From assembly GCA_026874595.1 (NCBI GenBank), contig CM049314.1:56718300-56782299 (forward strand): 64,000 nucleotides of DNA, given 5' to 3'. Numbering within the stretch: position 1 is the first letter of the stretch; every line of letters starts with the position of its first letter. The stretch comes from Sipunculus nudus (lineage: Eukaryota > Annelida > Sipuncula > Golfingiida > Sipunculidae). The notes beneath the pieces are model-generated. The model was not told the DNA's origin and did no database searches. It saw only the letters and a list, made by a program, of their open reading frames with translations. Positions 35,661 to 47,570 of this stretch are shown in pieces. A program made the translations under genes and the position numbers.

Positions 35661-36049
35661 AGGTGCCCACTATATGGAGGTAATAGGTGCACCATTCAGT
35701 GCTGCCATCTACTGTGACATAATAATTTAGCTGCGTCTGTTTTTGAGTACTTCATTAACTTGATACATGTACTTTCTCCCTGTTTTAAGGTTAATAAGTT
35801 ACATTTTATAATTGTAAATATTGTGTATGTGTGTATAACCGAACTTATACGAGTAGTTCGAAAAGTGTGTGGATGTTTGTCAGCCGGGTGCTCGATAATA
35901 TGTTTAAACTGATTATCTAACCTGATTAGCGGTATCAGATATTTTTAGATCGTGAGAAGTTAGATTTAGAAACTTATATAACCATGGGTTTCGGGACTAA
36001 ACAGGAAACAAAGAACAACTTATATTTTTTTTATCTACATGATAGGTAT

Positions 36050-38230
36050 ACCCTCTGACCTGGCAAGAAAAACTGTGACCAGCTTGGTTCTAAAGTTCAT
36101 AATATACACAAAACGTTTTACATGATAAAATAATTAATCTTTCCATCCAGTGTAAATATATGTAACTGTATGTTTATCGTTTGTATTTTGTGCTTTGCAC
36201 TTTAAATTATGTTCGTAGCATAGTTATTGCACATATAATAAAGTCCAGGATGGTATATATACATGTGTGTGTAACCTGTATTCTTTATGAATTCCAGTAT
36301 GTAAACCTGTGGAGACTTTGTTGCAGGAGACCCAATGCTTGTCCTTTAGCCGTGCTATACAAATTTAAAAAATACACACGAAAAAGTAAAACATCCACAA
36401 ACTGACGACAACCGATTCTCCAAACAGCTTACGAAATGAAAAGGTCTTACACCAATTACATTTATTGTGCATTTCACTACATAAATAAATTTAATTAGAT
36501 TTAAATTTTAGTCACTAAATTGAGTTTTTTGAAGGTATACAGGAATTCATATACCCACGTTAATCAGCCAACGCGTAAAACGGCCATTCAAAATCAAGGT
36601 GACGTAAAAAAGGTAATCAAGACAAATGAATGAAAACCGTTCACACGTCATATTAACAAGAGTATGTGAATGGACGAGAAACTGAATAGACTTTCAAGCC
36701 TGTGTATGTAAAATGATTTTACGACGTGGATGCAATAGGTCGTTCTGAAGTTTATTTATGTCTTAACTTTGTACCGCCAAAACTGTTTATTGTTAAAAAA
36801 CACAACATTAAACAGATTATATCATTTATATTAGATGCTGAGTAAAACGAAATACCAGTGGGCTCATTGAATGCCTCGAAATCCCAATCCTTGGAAAACA
36901 CTCGTCAAAAAATTATTTGAGGATTAACCCTGTCTATCTTGAAAAAATAATACATCGATTTGCTGAATGCGTATATAGCTGATGCAACAATCGCGACATT
37001 CTATTAAATGAAAGTCACATTCCGATGAAACGATATACTTAGTTATTGTCAGGTGGAATACTCCAGTTTGAACTATTTGTCATGTCTTAAAGATGCTCAC
37101 AAACGAAGTTTGCTGTGCTTTCACAAGACTCATCGTGCCATCCATTTGCACCTTTGATATGGAAAGCATAGGCCACGCACATAGGTTGTGTTGAGACAAA
37201 GGCATAGGAATTGTCTGGCTGTCCCAATTGTACGTCCCACGGCAGGAAAGTTATCGGTAAGGATTGCTCGATGTCCATATCCAGCCATTCTGTGACAGAT
37301 ATGCCCCAGTCCACATTAAGGAGTTAACTGACAGCATCAATGAGCAATTGAACTAGATTTATATAAATAATAACTAAAGTGATGACATTTTACTGAAAGA
37401 AATGCGTGCTTTTTCCAGTCTTAAACTCCGAAAATAGTAATAATTTCCTGCATATATTTTTTCTGTTCTATTGTGCGAAATTGTTTATAAGATGAGGCAC
37501 TAGGGGGAAAATATGCACACTTCCATCTTTGTAGCAGAAATCCTCAAATCTATTGCTCTGTTGCTGACGTTTGATTCTTAACAAGCGTGTTCCATTGTTG
37601 AAGCAATTCAAAACTGCGTGACTGAACGTCATGTAATGACCAGTCTGGCAACCTGCAATAATGGAAGATTACTTCAAAACAAATATACAGTGCAAGTGGT
37701 CGCATATACATAAAAAAGGCTTATCATAAATATCAAAATCATCTCTAACGGGATAAGGAAATAATCAAAGGATTCCGAAAAATCTACATATTTATTTCAA
37801 GTCGATTCTTTATAATACAGCAGTCTTTGGGGCTAATGCCCCAATTGCAGCTTTTGTGTAAAAAGAAACCCCTTTGATATATTCTTGTTGTATACGCGGT
37901 AATATTGTTGAGCTTTAAAATAACAAGGGAATATAAATTGTCATACTTTCAGGGCACGGGCGTGAAAAACAGTACTGCTTTTTCTTGTGAGATGCTTTTA
38001 TTGTCTGCGACTCACGTGATCGCATCCTGTGACCAGGTCCACAAAGAATGGTACAGACTATAGCTTGTTCATAATCAGGCACTTTTCAACAAACTAATTT
38101 ATGTTCCTCGCCTGTCATTCATACCCGTATGTGTATAAAGCAACTTTAGTTTAGACATAATTAGCCGAAATCACTGGAAAACATCTTAAACGATGTTTCA
38201 TAGAACCTAGCATAAAATTATAAGAAACTT
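36050..38230 (-). repeat. Segmental duplication, copy A
   Basis: Coding and non-coding sequence matches 54515-57005. Shared anchors include CAGCTTGGTTCTAAAGT, ACACAAAACGTTTTA, CAAAATCAAGGTGACGTAAA, GTGGGCTCATTGAATGCCTC and TTGTCTGCGACTCACGTGAT. Divergence includes many substitutions and several indels. The block carries the TSP1-lectin gene. Confidence 0.85.
37087..38063 (-). pseudogene. TSP1 + C-type lectin gene, damaged copy A
   Basis: The same exon plan as 55626-56795 is visible. The TSP1 exon is about 38063-37947 (CTILCGPGHRMRSRE ... FSRPCPE), but its 5' part with the WSxW tryptophans and splice acceptor is missing. Lectin exon 1 is at 37652-37521 (CQTGHYMTFS ... FEDFCYKDG), about 13 codons shorter and lacking a cysteine present in copy B. 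Lectin exon 2 is at 37333-37087, with LGQPDN and GWHDESC. Relative to copy B, a 4-nt deletion near 37257 shifts the frame, so the correct frame meets TAA before QPDN. These lesions argue for a pseudogene. Confidence 0.75.
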
Positions 38231-41050
38231 GTATTTGATTTCTTTATAGTTTTGCTATAACATTAATCTGAAATTAAAAGATGATATGTCGTCTGATTAA
38301 CATACACCTGGTGTTGGTCATGAGAGAAATGTGTTGATCCTGAGGATCGACGGTCCTTCTCTTTGCCATAACTAAAAGGACGGTGATTGCATTTCTTGTC
38401 AAAACGAAATGATCCCATAGGCGGTTTGCCATATTTGGCCAAATTCACCTAAATATACTTAGCTGTTATTTATATATCTGTTTCCTGTAACTGTGGCACG
38501 GCAGTGCTTTGAAAGGCACCTAGCTAGAGTTATGAGAGTATGCCCTGACCATGTGATTTTCAAATATTTATGGATCGTGCATTGTTTGAGTGACGGTTTG
38601 TTCCTATGATTGATTAATTGGCCGGATTAACCTTTTCACCTAACCTCAACGTTCATCAACGACACATTTCTTGCAGGTTGTTTAGGCATGTCTTTGATAA
38701 TTTTGTAGATTTTGTAATGTTTAACAGTTTACCAATTTACATTTTTTTTTTTTTTTATTATATGGAAGGTACTTAACATTTCGATACACTTTGACCTTCA
38801 GTTGGTTGTGAGTATATTAAACATTAACATTATGAATCGTGCTGTTCCCCACGTAAATTTCAAGGTACAGGGTATCCACGTGTCCTTGACCTTAGGTAAC
38901 AAACAAATAGTTCAAACATAATTTCTTAACCTGTCTCTACGTTTATACAGTCGATATAATCTATAAAACCAAGACAGCATTTCATTTTACACAGTCAAAT
39001 AATTATAACCATTACATAGATTTGAAGAAATGTCTTTCAATTGTTGCATTAACTGATGTTTCCTTTTCTTCTTTAGTGAACTGCTGAATATGAAGTTTTT
39101 CATTCTAAACCAGTCTCCCTTTTGTTGTAATGAAGAAAAGTCAGTCAGTTATGTCCTGTTGAAAGAAAAAAATCTGACATTAAGGAATTTTGATCCTATT
39201 ATAGGAAAGAAATGATTTGCAGCTGTGTATATTTAAATATGGTTTTCTCATCTTCTTAAGGGTATTAATTCTACGTAACATTCTTTATTAATGTCATTGT
39301 TTGATTTCTATTCAATATAACAATCCTTATCAAGTATTTGAGATGTTTGATGTTTGAGTTATTATACGAAATTTATCTAAATGTGACTGTATATGTTTTG
39401 TAGTGTCTCTGGAATCAAGTTTAAAGAATTAAATAGATTTCTTAAAAATAATTAATAAACGTATCACCATCTCTATCTTGTTTGAAATAAATACTGGTGG
39501 GTCGCACACTTTCTTGCACTAAGCATGTAGTTTTTTATAATAAAGTATTATATATTTACATTTATGTTATCAGCTCTTTAATTTTCATTCCGAATAATTT
39601 GGCCGTGCTAATGAGCGCTTCAAAAGGAGGACAATCATCAATGTGTTGAATAATTGATAATACAATCCTTGTGATGCTTTGACTAGATTAGCAAAAAACG
39701 TCAATTGCTTTATAACTATTGTGTAACTGTAACTTTCTTGTTTATTTAATCAGAAATTGTGAGACTGAGAGTGAAACAATAAATGATCATCTTTATATAA
39801 AAGGCAAAAGTAAATCCTGCTTCAGGTAGTAGCCTACCTGTTTTTAACTAGCTGCCGAGTTGAAAATTAATTGTATGCAATATTACGAATATTTCCCCTG
39901 CAACGCATTATGGTATATGTAAAATATTACCGGTAAGTTTCTCTTCAATATAAAAAGAAACTTTCACATTAAAATAGCATCGCAATAGATAGCCAACTTA
40001 TTAGCCAACTGTCGGATGGGTCATTAGATAAAGGAAATTATCTTATTTTAATTTATTTGCATGATATAGCTGTCACGTATGTCATATTAGTCACCACATA
40101 AGATCAGAGTACCCTTACAATAAGCACGCTACCAGTTTACTAGAAAAAATGTGCACATTCATTTAATTTACCTTTTAATATTTCGAAGCCATACTCTTTG
40201 TATTCACGTATATCGAATGCACATTCCTTTACTTTTTTTTTCATTCCGATCCATTTTGTTCGTATATTCACACACATATATTGGTTTTTATAAAATAGTT
40301 TACTCTGGTTCAGAGCCCATATGTCACGTGGTCTGCTATAAATCAACTAATTCTTTTACGTATGAATTTACTCGTGCGATGTTATATAATGGTTCAAATC
40401 CGTCAAGGCTGTATGCATAATATTTGTGTATCAACCCTAATCTCGATATCCCAGGCGTTAATTTAAAGTCTGTCTGACAAAACCACATACACCTTGTGTA
40501 CAAAATGGTTGGTTGGTTATTCAATAAAGTTCTGTCGACAGATATTTATAGGTTAATTTGAACGAGGGTTGGCCTTGCACCATTCAGAGAAAATGTAACA
40601 ATAGGGTTTATTTATCCTAATCAATAATATTTAAAGAAATAAGGTATAGAATAACAATATGTGTGCGTACTGCATGTATCTACCTTCATACAAAACGTTA
40701 AAATATGCTATAAGTGTCCATTATGTGTTACAAGATGATAAATCTATACAGACTGGTTAATCATGATCTACGTTTTATGACCCAAGGTCACGCCGTCACA
40801 TTAAAACAGATTATGTTGTTTACTAGTAATTTCAGAGGGGAAAGTAAAATTGATTAGTCTGTTTACAATGACAAAGGTGTAATATAGAAAATAACCATGC
40901 TGTAATTACTGCTGCAATGTATCATGATTGGTTATGTATTCCCCTATTATATATCAGTGCAAGCTGAACTGCACAAGTTCAAAAATAGTTATTCTTCATC
41001 ATGAAGCAACTGCTAATATATTCAGTCATGCTCAAAGAGGCACCAGGAAA
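38231..41050. other. Non-coding spacer upstream of the intact LRR-Ig gene
   Basis: No supported exon or repeat, and AT-rich throughout. Regulatory sites for the receptor gene may be here but none is recognisable. Confidence 0.4.
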
Positions 41051-42622
41051 ATGAATCATAAACATCGTCTTTTTAAATATATACTTCTGTTTTTCTTAAT
41101 GACCAGCATCGGCGGTGATAATGTCGAGACGTGTCAATATGATGACGAAATCTTTCTTGACTGTTCTGGAAATAGTGTACGGAGATTCACTTCTGTTCCA
41201 GCACATTTTGAAGTTCCAGCGAATTGTTCTCAAGATACGATCTCAGATCTGTCAACCATAAAGAAAGGAAACCTAAGTGTTACCAGAGTTAACCTAGCGA
41301 ACTGTAACATCCATTCACTGAAGAGCGTTTTTGATGTGGTTCCAGGCGTCAAGCAACTAAATCTTTCAAACAACTTCTTGTCACTCAATCGTTTCTGTGC
41401 TACACGTACTGTCTGTTGTGTAGAAGAATTAGATTTGACCCACAACAATCTCGGATATGAAATGGGATCCTATTTTTGCTTTAAGAAAGTGAAAAAATTA
41501 CTTTTAGCTCATAATACAATATGCCAATTACAAAAATCAACGTTTCGAGGCCTGGTATACCTCAGTGCTTTAAATCTGGCGTACAATTGCATTTCAACTA
41601 TACATATGGATTATTTTTCAGGTTTAAACAGCATGAGATATTTGATACTATCTCATAACAGAATCAGTGAATATTTTGCTCCAGAGGACGACAGTTGGAT
41701 GCCTGGCGTACAGTTTTTAGAATTAAGTTATAACCAGCTTCCTCGTCCTCTGAACTTCAAGCTTAAACCACGGCACGTTTCAATGATACATAACCACGTG
41801 TATTGTGACTGCAACTTTGAACCTTTTTCAAAGAGTCATAGTTACGAAAAGTCTTACCAGTGGACTTGTGCGTCTCCTCCAGAAATGAAACACTTAAGGC
41901 CGGATAATTACTGTAAATATGAATATGAAGCATCTGTAAGAACAACTGTGCCGATCACGTGCATCGAGAGTGTAAATAAAACAAACAATCAAACTTTATG
42001 GAGTGCATACAAAAATCTGCCTCACTGCACACCACCAAATGTGTATATGACCAAAGCCACAGAAGGCGTAGCTGTCACATGCTTGGGCCAATTTGGACCA
42101 CAGATACAAGTGTCAATTGCCGATCCAAAAGGTACGTTATTCAAAAGTAACAAAGAAGACGAACTTGGTATTCTTACAATTCCTGTGCAAATGGCTGGTG
42201 TTTATACCTGCACTGCTAGAAACATATATGACAAAGGAATTCTTCGGAATATTTCTATGTTTAAAAATGAAACTGTCATGTATTTTGTGCAGAGTAGAAA
42301 AGGTCTATTTGACTTGATCGTGTATAATTACCTGCCATTCTCGCTTCTTGGTGTAAGTGTTATCACAAATGTCATTGTTCTGCGCATGATCTCATCCTTT
42401 AGGAGGAAGACAAACTCATATAATTGTAGAGCGATTCATGCTGCTCCTTGCACAAGACATCAGCATCAGACAACATCGCTGAGGCAAAAGCCACGTATCA
42501 TATCGTATACGTCAGCCTTATATGAAGAAATAAATGTTGCTCAAGGTGAGGAAAATCTGGAACAATGCTTGCCCTGTCGTAATGACCAAATGCAACTTAA
42601 CGTGTACACTGAAGACGCATAA
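41051..42622 (+). CDS. LRR-Ig single-pass transmembrane receptor (intact)
   Basis: A single-exon gene of 523 codons. The start at 41051 (GGAAAATGA, A at -3) places a hydrophobic signal peptide (YILLFFLMTSIGG) at the N-terminus; an in-frame upstream ATG at 40928 would add 41 residues with no signal. Domains follow: LRR N-cap (CQYDDEIFLDCSGN), about six LRRs (VKQLNLSNNFLS, VEELDLTHNNLG, VKKLLLAHNTIC, LSALNLAYNCIS, MRYLILSHNRIS, VQFLELSYNQL), C-cap (HNHVYCDCN), and an Ig domain (Cys344 and Cys387 in GVYTCTA). A transmembrane helix (about 422-447) and a tail of about 76 residues with the tyrosine motif ALYEEINV complete it. This is a cell-surface recognition or adhesion protein; ligand unknown. 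The tail motif resembles but does not strictly match an ITIM. It is paralogous to 21458-22993 on the same strand. An immune role is inference. Confidence 0.88.
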   Translation: MNHKHRLFKYILLFFLMTSIGGDNVETCQYDDEIFLDCSGNSVRRFTSVPAHFEVPANCSQDTISDLSTIKKGNLSVTRVNLANCNIHSLKSVFDVVPGVKQLNLSNNFLSLNRFCATRTVCCVEELDLTHNNLGYEMGSYFCFKKVKKLLLAHNTICQLQKSTFRGLVYLSALNLAYNCISTIHMDYFSGLNSMRYLILSHNRISEYFAPEDDSWMPGVQFLELSYNQLPRPLNFKLKPRHVSMIHNHVYCDCNFEPFSKSHSYEKSYQWTCASPPEMKHLRPDNYCKYEYEASVRTTVPITCIESVNKTNNQTLWSAYKNLPHCTPPNVYMTKATEGVAVTCLGQFGPQIQVSIADPKGTLFKSNKEDELGILTIPVQMAGVYTCTARNIYDKGILRNISMFKNETVMYFVQSRKGLFDLIVYNYLPFSLLGVSVITNVIVLRMISSFRRKTNSYNCRAIHAAPCTRHQHQTTSLRQKPRIISYTSALYEEINVAQGEENLEQCLPCRNDQMQLNVYTEDA

Positions 42623-43230
42623 GAAGTTTGGGCCTTGTTTCGAACTTTGTATACTCAATTATGTTGAACATAATATGTCTAACATAAATGTAAAAAGTCC
42701 ACAAAAATAAGGCATTTGATTTTAAAGCATTGGAAGATTTTCTGGGGAATCTAATGCAAAAGCCCTGTATAACTTTTAAGCATGTTAAGAATAAAAATAT
42801 ATATGTTTGAAGTGTGCACTCGAAACCGTTGAAGGTTACAAGAGTTAATATTATAATTAAAATCATAAACATGGATAGTTATACTTCTGAATTTTAATGT
42901 ACTGTCATTCACTTATATTTAGGTCAGTGATAAGGATACGTATCATTAAAAAATGACACTGGTTGCCTTGACAAAATGGCAGCATAAAAAAGGACAAAAT
43001 GTCATTAGAGTCGCTTTACAGTCTTTTCATCCAAGGAAGGGTATTTTTGTTGACATTTTTCCGAAAACTTGATATAAATCTGATCCATTCAAGTTTATGT
43101 GGGAGGTCCGTTATTTGGCACTGAGCAGTTGAACCAACAGGTAAACAGCTCACAGTTTATAAGTATCATGAGGATCCGTCTTATTTTACACATCCTCCCT
43201 ATGTCAGGTATTTCATCCTCTCTGTCTGTT

Positions 43231-43327
<97 letters not shown>

Positions 43328-44500
43328 ACACATAACCCCTGAAAAATAATCATTTATTGCTTACGATAGTTATATGCCATTTTCAAAGTGTTGACTCCTT
43401 ACATATCCGATGGTATTTCACGTATATTGATAATTTTCTTTATACGTACATACAATTATTTTCAACGTGTGATGTGACTAGGTCCCTACTTTAACAAACT
43501 TCGTTCCTTTTTTTTAATCCTTCGGTTTGCTGTATCAACATCAGGCTGTGAGGCAGTTGTCAGCGCTATAAAGCAAAGCGGGATACGTATAAACAAATAG
43601 GAGACTAGTTGATTTGACTAAATGAAAGCACGAAAAACACAAGTTGTTATTCAACAGATTACAAAATGTGATGGAATATGTAATACACACACTTCCCCCC
43701 AAGATATACAGGTGTGGAGACAGGACCAGGTGTCTGTGTGCTCCTGACAACTAAAGTCCCTGAAACATTACCTAGGAGTAAGGGTTGTACCCAATACCCT
43801 AATTATACCTAAAAGGTCCAGTCATTGTCACATACACATAATACGGAATTCTCTCGGTAAGGCATTATATTGTTATCATTATAATTAAGAAAAAAAGCAC
43901 AACAGGGGACAACTGAAACTTTATTGTTCTTGCATTTAAATAGAATAAGAGTGTCCTGCTGGATATTCCTAGTTGCATGGAAGAACATCATGCAAAAATG
44001 TCAAGAGGGTATATGGCGTCCTGTTACTGTTCATCAGAACCTTGAAAACCTGGGTCTCTGTCACAAAAAAAATCGTGTATTGAAACGGTTGGATACCTTG
44101 TCAACGATTGAAAATGATCATATTGACCAGATCATCATGGACAACCCAAAGCTCCAGAAACCTGTTGAGTCCAACTTTGTTTTCCCTAAATACCCTTTTG
44201 CTTTTAAGCTCTTAAGCCTAACGTGAATTCATATAATGTATAAAAAGGTCCCTAGAATAACTCCTGTATTCATTATCAACTTAGAACTATATTCCTAAAA
44301 TACTTCAGGTCAAATTTGTTACTTTAAATCAGAAAAGTTGTCGTTTGAGTAATAACTTTTTCAAATCAAAGTTCATTTCAATTTCGATATCAGCTTAAGT
44401 CTTTCTACAGTAATGTTCTGCAATCAGCCTCTAGATGGTAAGGATTGAAAGGTGATTAAGCACGGATACTGTCTATCACACGTTTATATAAAATAATCAT
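42623..44500. other. Spacer with a (CT)n(TA)n microsatellite
   Basis: A (CT)n run at 43230-43252 joins (TA)n to about 43324. An unrecognised open frame at about 43960-44226 (TVHQNLENLGL, RVLKRLDTLS) may be a transposase-like fragment but has no clear family. Confidence 0.45.
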
Positions 44501-44522
44501 GTTTTATCTGATCCATCATATA

Positions 44523-44735
44523 TCAACATTTTTGGAATGGAGATATTGGATTGGAGGTTCCAACAGAAGGAGGAATGAATGAGACTGGGTCTGGATGACA
44601 TCCGGTGTAAAATTCTTCTACGTTAACTGGTATCTAGAGTGAAAATACGGCGAATATTGTATGCTACTCCTAAGGAAGTTTGACTGGGCATGGAATGACA
44701 ATTACCTACTAAATAGACGTTTCTTCAATAAAAGT
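44523..44735 (+). pseudogene. C-type lectin domain exon relic
   Basis: One frame reads WRYWIGGSN, stop, DWVWMTSGVKFFYVNW, stop. A second frame continues GEYCMLL then FDWAWNDNY. The order WIG, WVW, YVNW, C, WND is the second half of a C-type lectin domain. At least two in-frame stops and one frameshift make it non-functional. It is on the + strand, opposite the TSP1-lectin copies, and lacks close nucleotide similarity to them. Confidence 0.6.
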
Positions 44736-45038
44736 TTGATCCCTGTATGTTTTGAAGATTTTTATTTCTTTTTCTTTTTTTAAACACCACAGATTCACAA
44801 TTTTCCTTGCCTCCATAGATAAATTGTTCCTGAAGTAGAAAATAATAATCGTGTATTTGTCAAGCATTAGGGACCCCTTGTCACATATAAGATGAGGCAC
44901 ATTGGTATGTATGACATCCTTGTCTCGTGCAGTGTATGGACACCTAACCTCGATAAAAATTGCACCACTACTTATCCCATCTGGGAAACTAGCAAGATAT
45001 GAAAACTCAGGCTGGACAAATATCCACCAGCTTTTCAC
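44709..45038 (-). pseudogene. YqaJ-type exonuclease domain fragment
   Basis: The 109-codon frame has FPDGI, IFIEVRCPYTARD, PHLICDKGSLMLDK, YTIIIFYF and TYRDQTFIEE. This matches the order of YqaJ/lambda-exonuclease-like domains (SPDG, EVKCPY, an acidic or aromatic YYYQVQGQ segment, and a late YRD). YqaJ domains are common in animal mobile elements. The catalytic EVK lysine position is arginine (EVR), and YYYQVQG is degraded to IIIFYF, so it is probably inactive. The N-terminal part is cut off by the retrotransposon beginning at about 45050. Confidence 0.65.
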
Positions 45039-45447
45039 AACACTGCTTTTTGTTTCCCCTTCAGCTTCACTGCCTCGCTCTCACCTTTCTACCCGTGCTT
45101 TTTTTTTTTTTTTTTTTTCTCCGGTGTCTGTCGAGGTGTGCGGACGTGTTTTGTGCTGCTCCCGAGCGTGACGCATGAAGGCAGTAGCCTAATGCAAACT
45201 TGAGTGTTGGGCGCAAACCTCTAAAAATGACGCAAATGCCTGCGGTTTGAATTTGATCTTACCAAGCCTGGATATTAAACACCTAAAATGACTACATCAG
45301 TGTAAATTTTTCGCAATTTTGGAGGAAAGGACACTCGCAAAAATTTCCGTTGTACACTGTCATATATGGAGAGAGCAGTGTTGTGCAATTTTTAAAGGTA
45401 GGAGTTACATATATTCCCATATTGACTGTTATATACTTTGTTGGACA

Positions 45448-46338
45448 ATGAGTGAAGCACAAGATCTCACTCCCGTAACGCCATTAGGAACTCAAAACAA
45501 GCGCACCCGTGGCTCTGATAGCTCTATATCACCCAGCACTCCGAACCTCTGTGAAAAACGGCCAAAATCAGCCATGGCAGAAAACATCGCCAACACTGAA
45601 TCTACTGCATCTGTGAACCCTATCAGGGCAGCTCTGACAAGCCTGGACCCTGATGCTCCTCTCACTGTGGGGTTATTAGCAGAGTTTTTGCAGCTGCATG
45701 CAGAATATTTAAATGATAAACTTGACGCTAAATTAGCTGAACAACAAAAGGTTATCAATGACCAGAGGAATGAAATAACACAGATCAAGGAACAGCTAAA
45801 ATTCTGCGAAAATAAACTAGCACAGGTTAATTCAGAACTGCAGTCCCTATATAACGCTTTAGATGAACAGCAACAATATAGCCGTCGAAACTCTGTGAGA
45901 GTGTTTGGTATCACCGAGACTCCAGATGAGAACTTGGACTTTAAAGTGCAGGAAACTTTAACAAGCTCACTGAAACTAAAACTAGAGGACAGTGATATAT
46001 GCCGTATGCACCGTGTCGGCAAACCTAATAAAGCCTCTGATGCCAAGCCCCGTCCTGTGCTACTTAAACTCACGAACCACAAGGCAAAAGTTAAAATACT
46101 GCGGTCGACAAAAAATCAGCGAAACGCAGGTAGTCTTTCGGGAATATTAGTGTCTGAAGATTTGACCAAATTAAGAGCGAATCTCGCTTTCCACGGTCGC
46201 GAACTGAAACGTCGATCCAAAATAAAGGACACATGGACATACGACGGCAAGATTTTTATTCGACTCCACAATGACAACATCAAAACAGTTACAACAAAAG
46301 AAGACCTGGCCTCACTCTTCCCGGACTATCAGGTTTAG
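45448..46338 (+). CDS. Retrotransposon ORF1 protein (coiled-coil RNA-binding)
   Basis: A 296-codon frame. I chose the ATG at 45448 (GGACAATGA) over an upstream in-frame codon at 45319 because the protein proper begins there. Residues 1-75 are low-complexity and Ser/Thr-rich. A long coiled coil follows (about 80-145, EQQKVINDQRNEITQIKEQL), then YSRRNSVRVFGITE at 144-157, which matches the start of the RNA-recognition region of L1-like ORF1 proteins. A basic C-terminal domain (RELKRRSKIKDTWTYDGKIF) ends the protein. The role expected for the family is to trimerise and coat the element RNA as nucleic-acid chaperone. It is intact, with no frameshift. Confidence 0.82.
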   Translation: MSEAQDLTPVTPLGTQNKRTRGSDSSISPSTPNLCEKRPKSAMAENIANTESTASVNPIRAALTSLDPDAPLTVGLLAEFLQLHAEYLNDKLDAKLAEQQKVINDQRNEITQIKEQLKFCENKLAQVNSELQSLYNALDEQQQYSRRNSVRVFGITETPDENLDFKVQETLTSSLKLKLEDSDICRMHRVGKPNKASDAKPRPVLLKLTNHKAKVKILRSTKNQRNAGSLSGILVSEDLTKLRANLAFHGRELKRRSKIKDTWTYDGKIFIRLHNDNIKTVTTKEDLASLFPDYQV

Positions 46339-47570
46339 ATTAGTGTTTTTGATTAACACTTTTTCACCTTTCGATCTCGGTGCTAGATATGAATAATGTG
46401 TTTTCAGATAGTAATTTGTATATTTACATATCCACCTACATAACTTTTTTTTAACAGGAAAGCTTCCAACCTTAAAAAAAAAAGCAACATTTTTCTTTTG
46501 TGTTTTCGCTTACGCAGTCGGGTAGTTATGCGATTGTTGTTTACAAACTAAATCGATGCACATAGGTCTTGTGTCTCCAATCGCATAACAAGTTTCCAGT
46601 CAAAATAGTGAATGCATAACTGTAACGTCACGAAAGTGCATGTATTCAATCTCACACAACACGGGTTCCTGGAGTACAACGCTAGGGAGCGTACGTGATT
46701 CGAACGGTTACCGCTGCAGGTGTGAGTAAATCGTCTACACTTAAATATTTAAGTACCTCTCACACCTGGTTTTCAGCACAGGGTTAATTAGTACACTGGT
46801 CGTCACCACAAACCCGAAACACTGCTAACATGCTCTTTGGTATCTGGCCTAGGATCATATTTGACTCTTGGGGTAGTACTATGGTAACCATTCATTTCGT
46901 CCAAGCCTGACCGGTACCAAAACTCGTGCGTCTGTCGCATGATACATTCGCTCACTGTTTACTTTTGTGGTAGTACTGAGATAATATTATTATTTCTATT
47001 TGTCACTTGTTCTTCAATAATGTGTAAGAGGTAAAAATTCTATTATTTTCATGCATTTCTTTCATATAGGTATGTTATATTTAGTGAGATACGAACAAGC
47101 TACATTTCATTCACAAAGTTTCTTTTAAATTATCCAGAGAATATTACCCTGGAAAAATTTCAGGGTCTTTTGCACTTTCAAACTACATATATTGTAATAT
47201 CACAATAGAAAACATAACCTGGAAAATATCCTGGGTCACATGCAGATTTAAACATTTGTAATACAAAGTGAACATCTAGACAGCCCATTACTCGACACCC
47301 TTTATAACATGTCATATTCATATTTGTTTGCATTTTTGTGTTACTGTGTAGTCCTTCGCCCGTCTTTTGTCTCGTCTATGATTGTTTTGTTTTGTTCATT
47401 AGGTTTTATGTCGTATTTACAAATGGTGTTATTTCACAACAGATCCGATCTTGGTAGTATCATCAAACTATGCTCATATATGGATAGTCAGGGTATAATA
47501 ATGATTTTTTACATATATCCTGTTAAGAAAAGTTTTGACCGTGATGCATGTGAATCAATGACCTGGTACT
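46339..47570 (+). other. Long inter-ORF region of the retrotransposon
   Basis: The 1.2 kb separates ORF1 from ORF2, unusually long for a two-ORF non-LTR element. It has a hydrophobic open frame (47309-47608) of uncertain reality that overlaps the ORF2 start by 38 bp. It may be an insertion, a cryptic leader for ORF2, or part of the element. Confidence 0.5.

Noticed and set aside
42523-42540. Strict ITIM in the LRR-Ig tail (ALYEEI)
   Set aside because: The residue two before Tyr is Ala rather than Ile, Val, Leu or Ser, so it is only ITIM-like.
45492-46082. Minus-strand frame of 196 codons
   Set aside because: Antisense shadow of retrotransposon ORF1.
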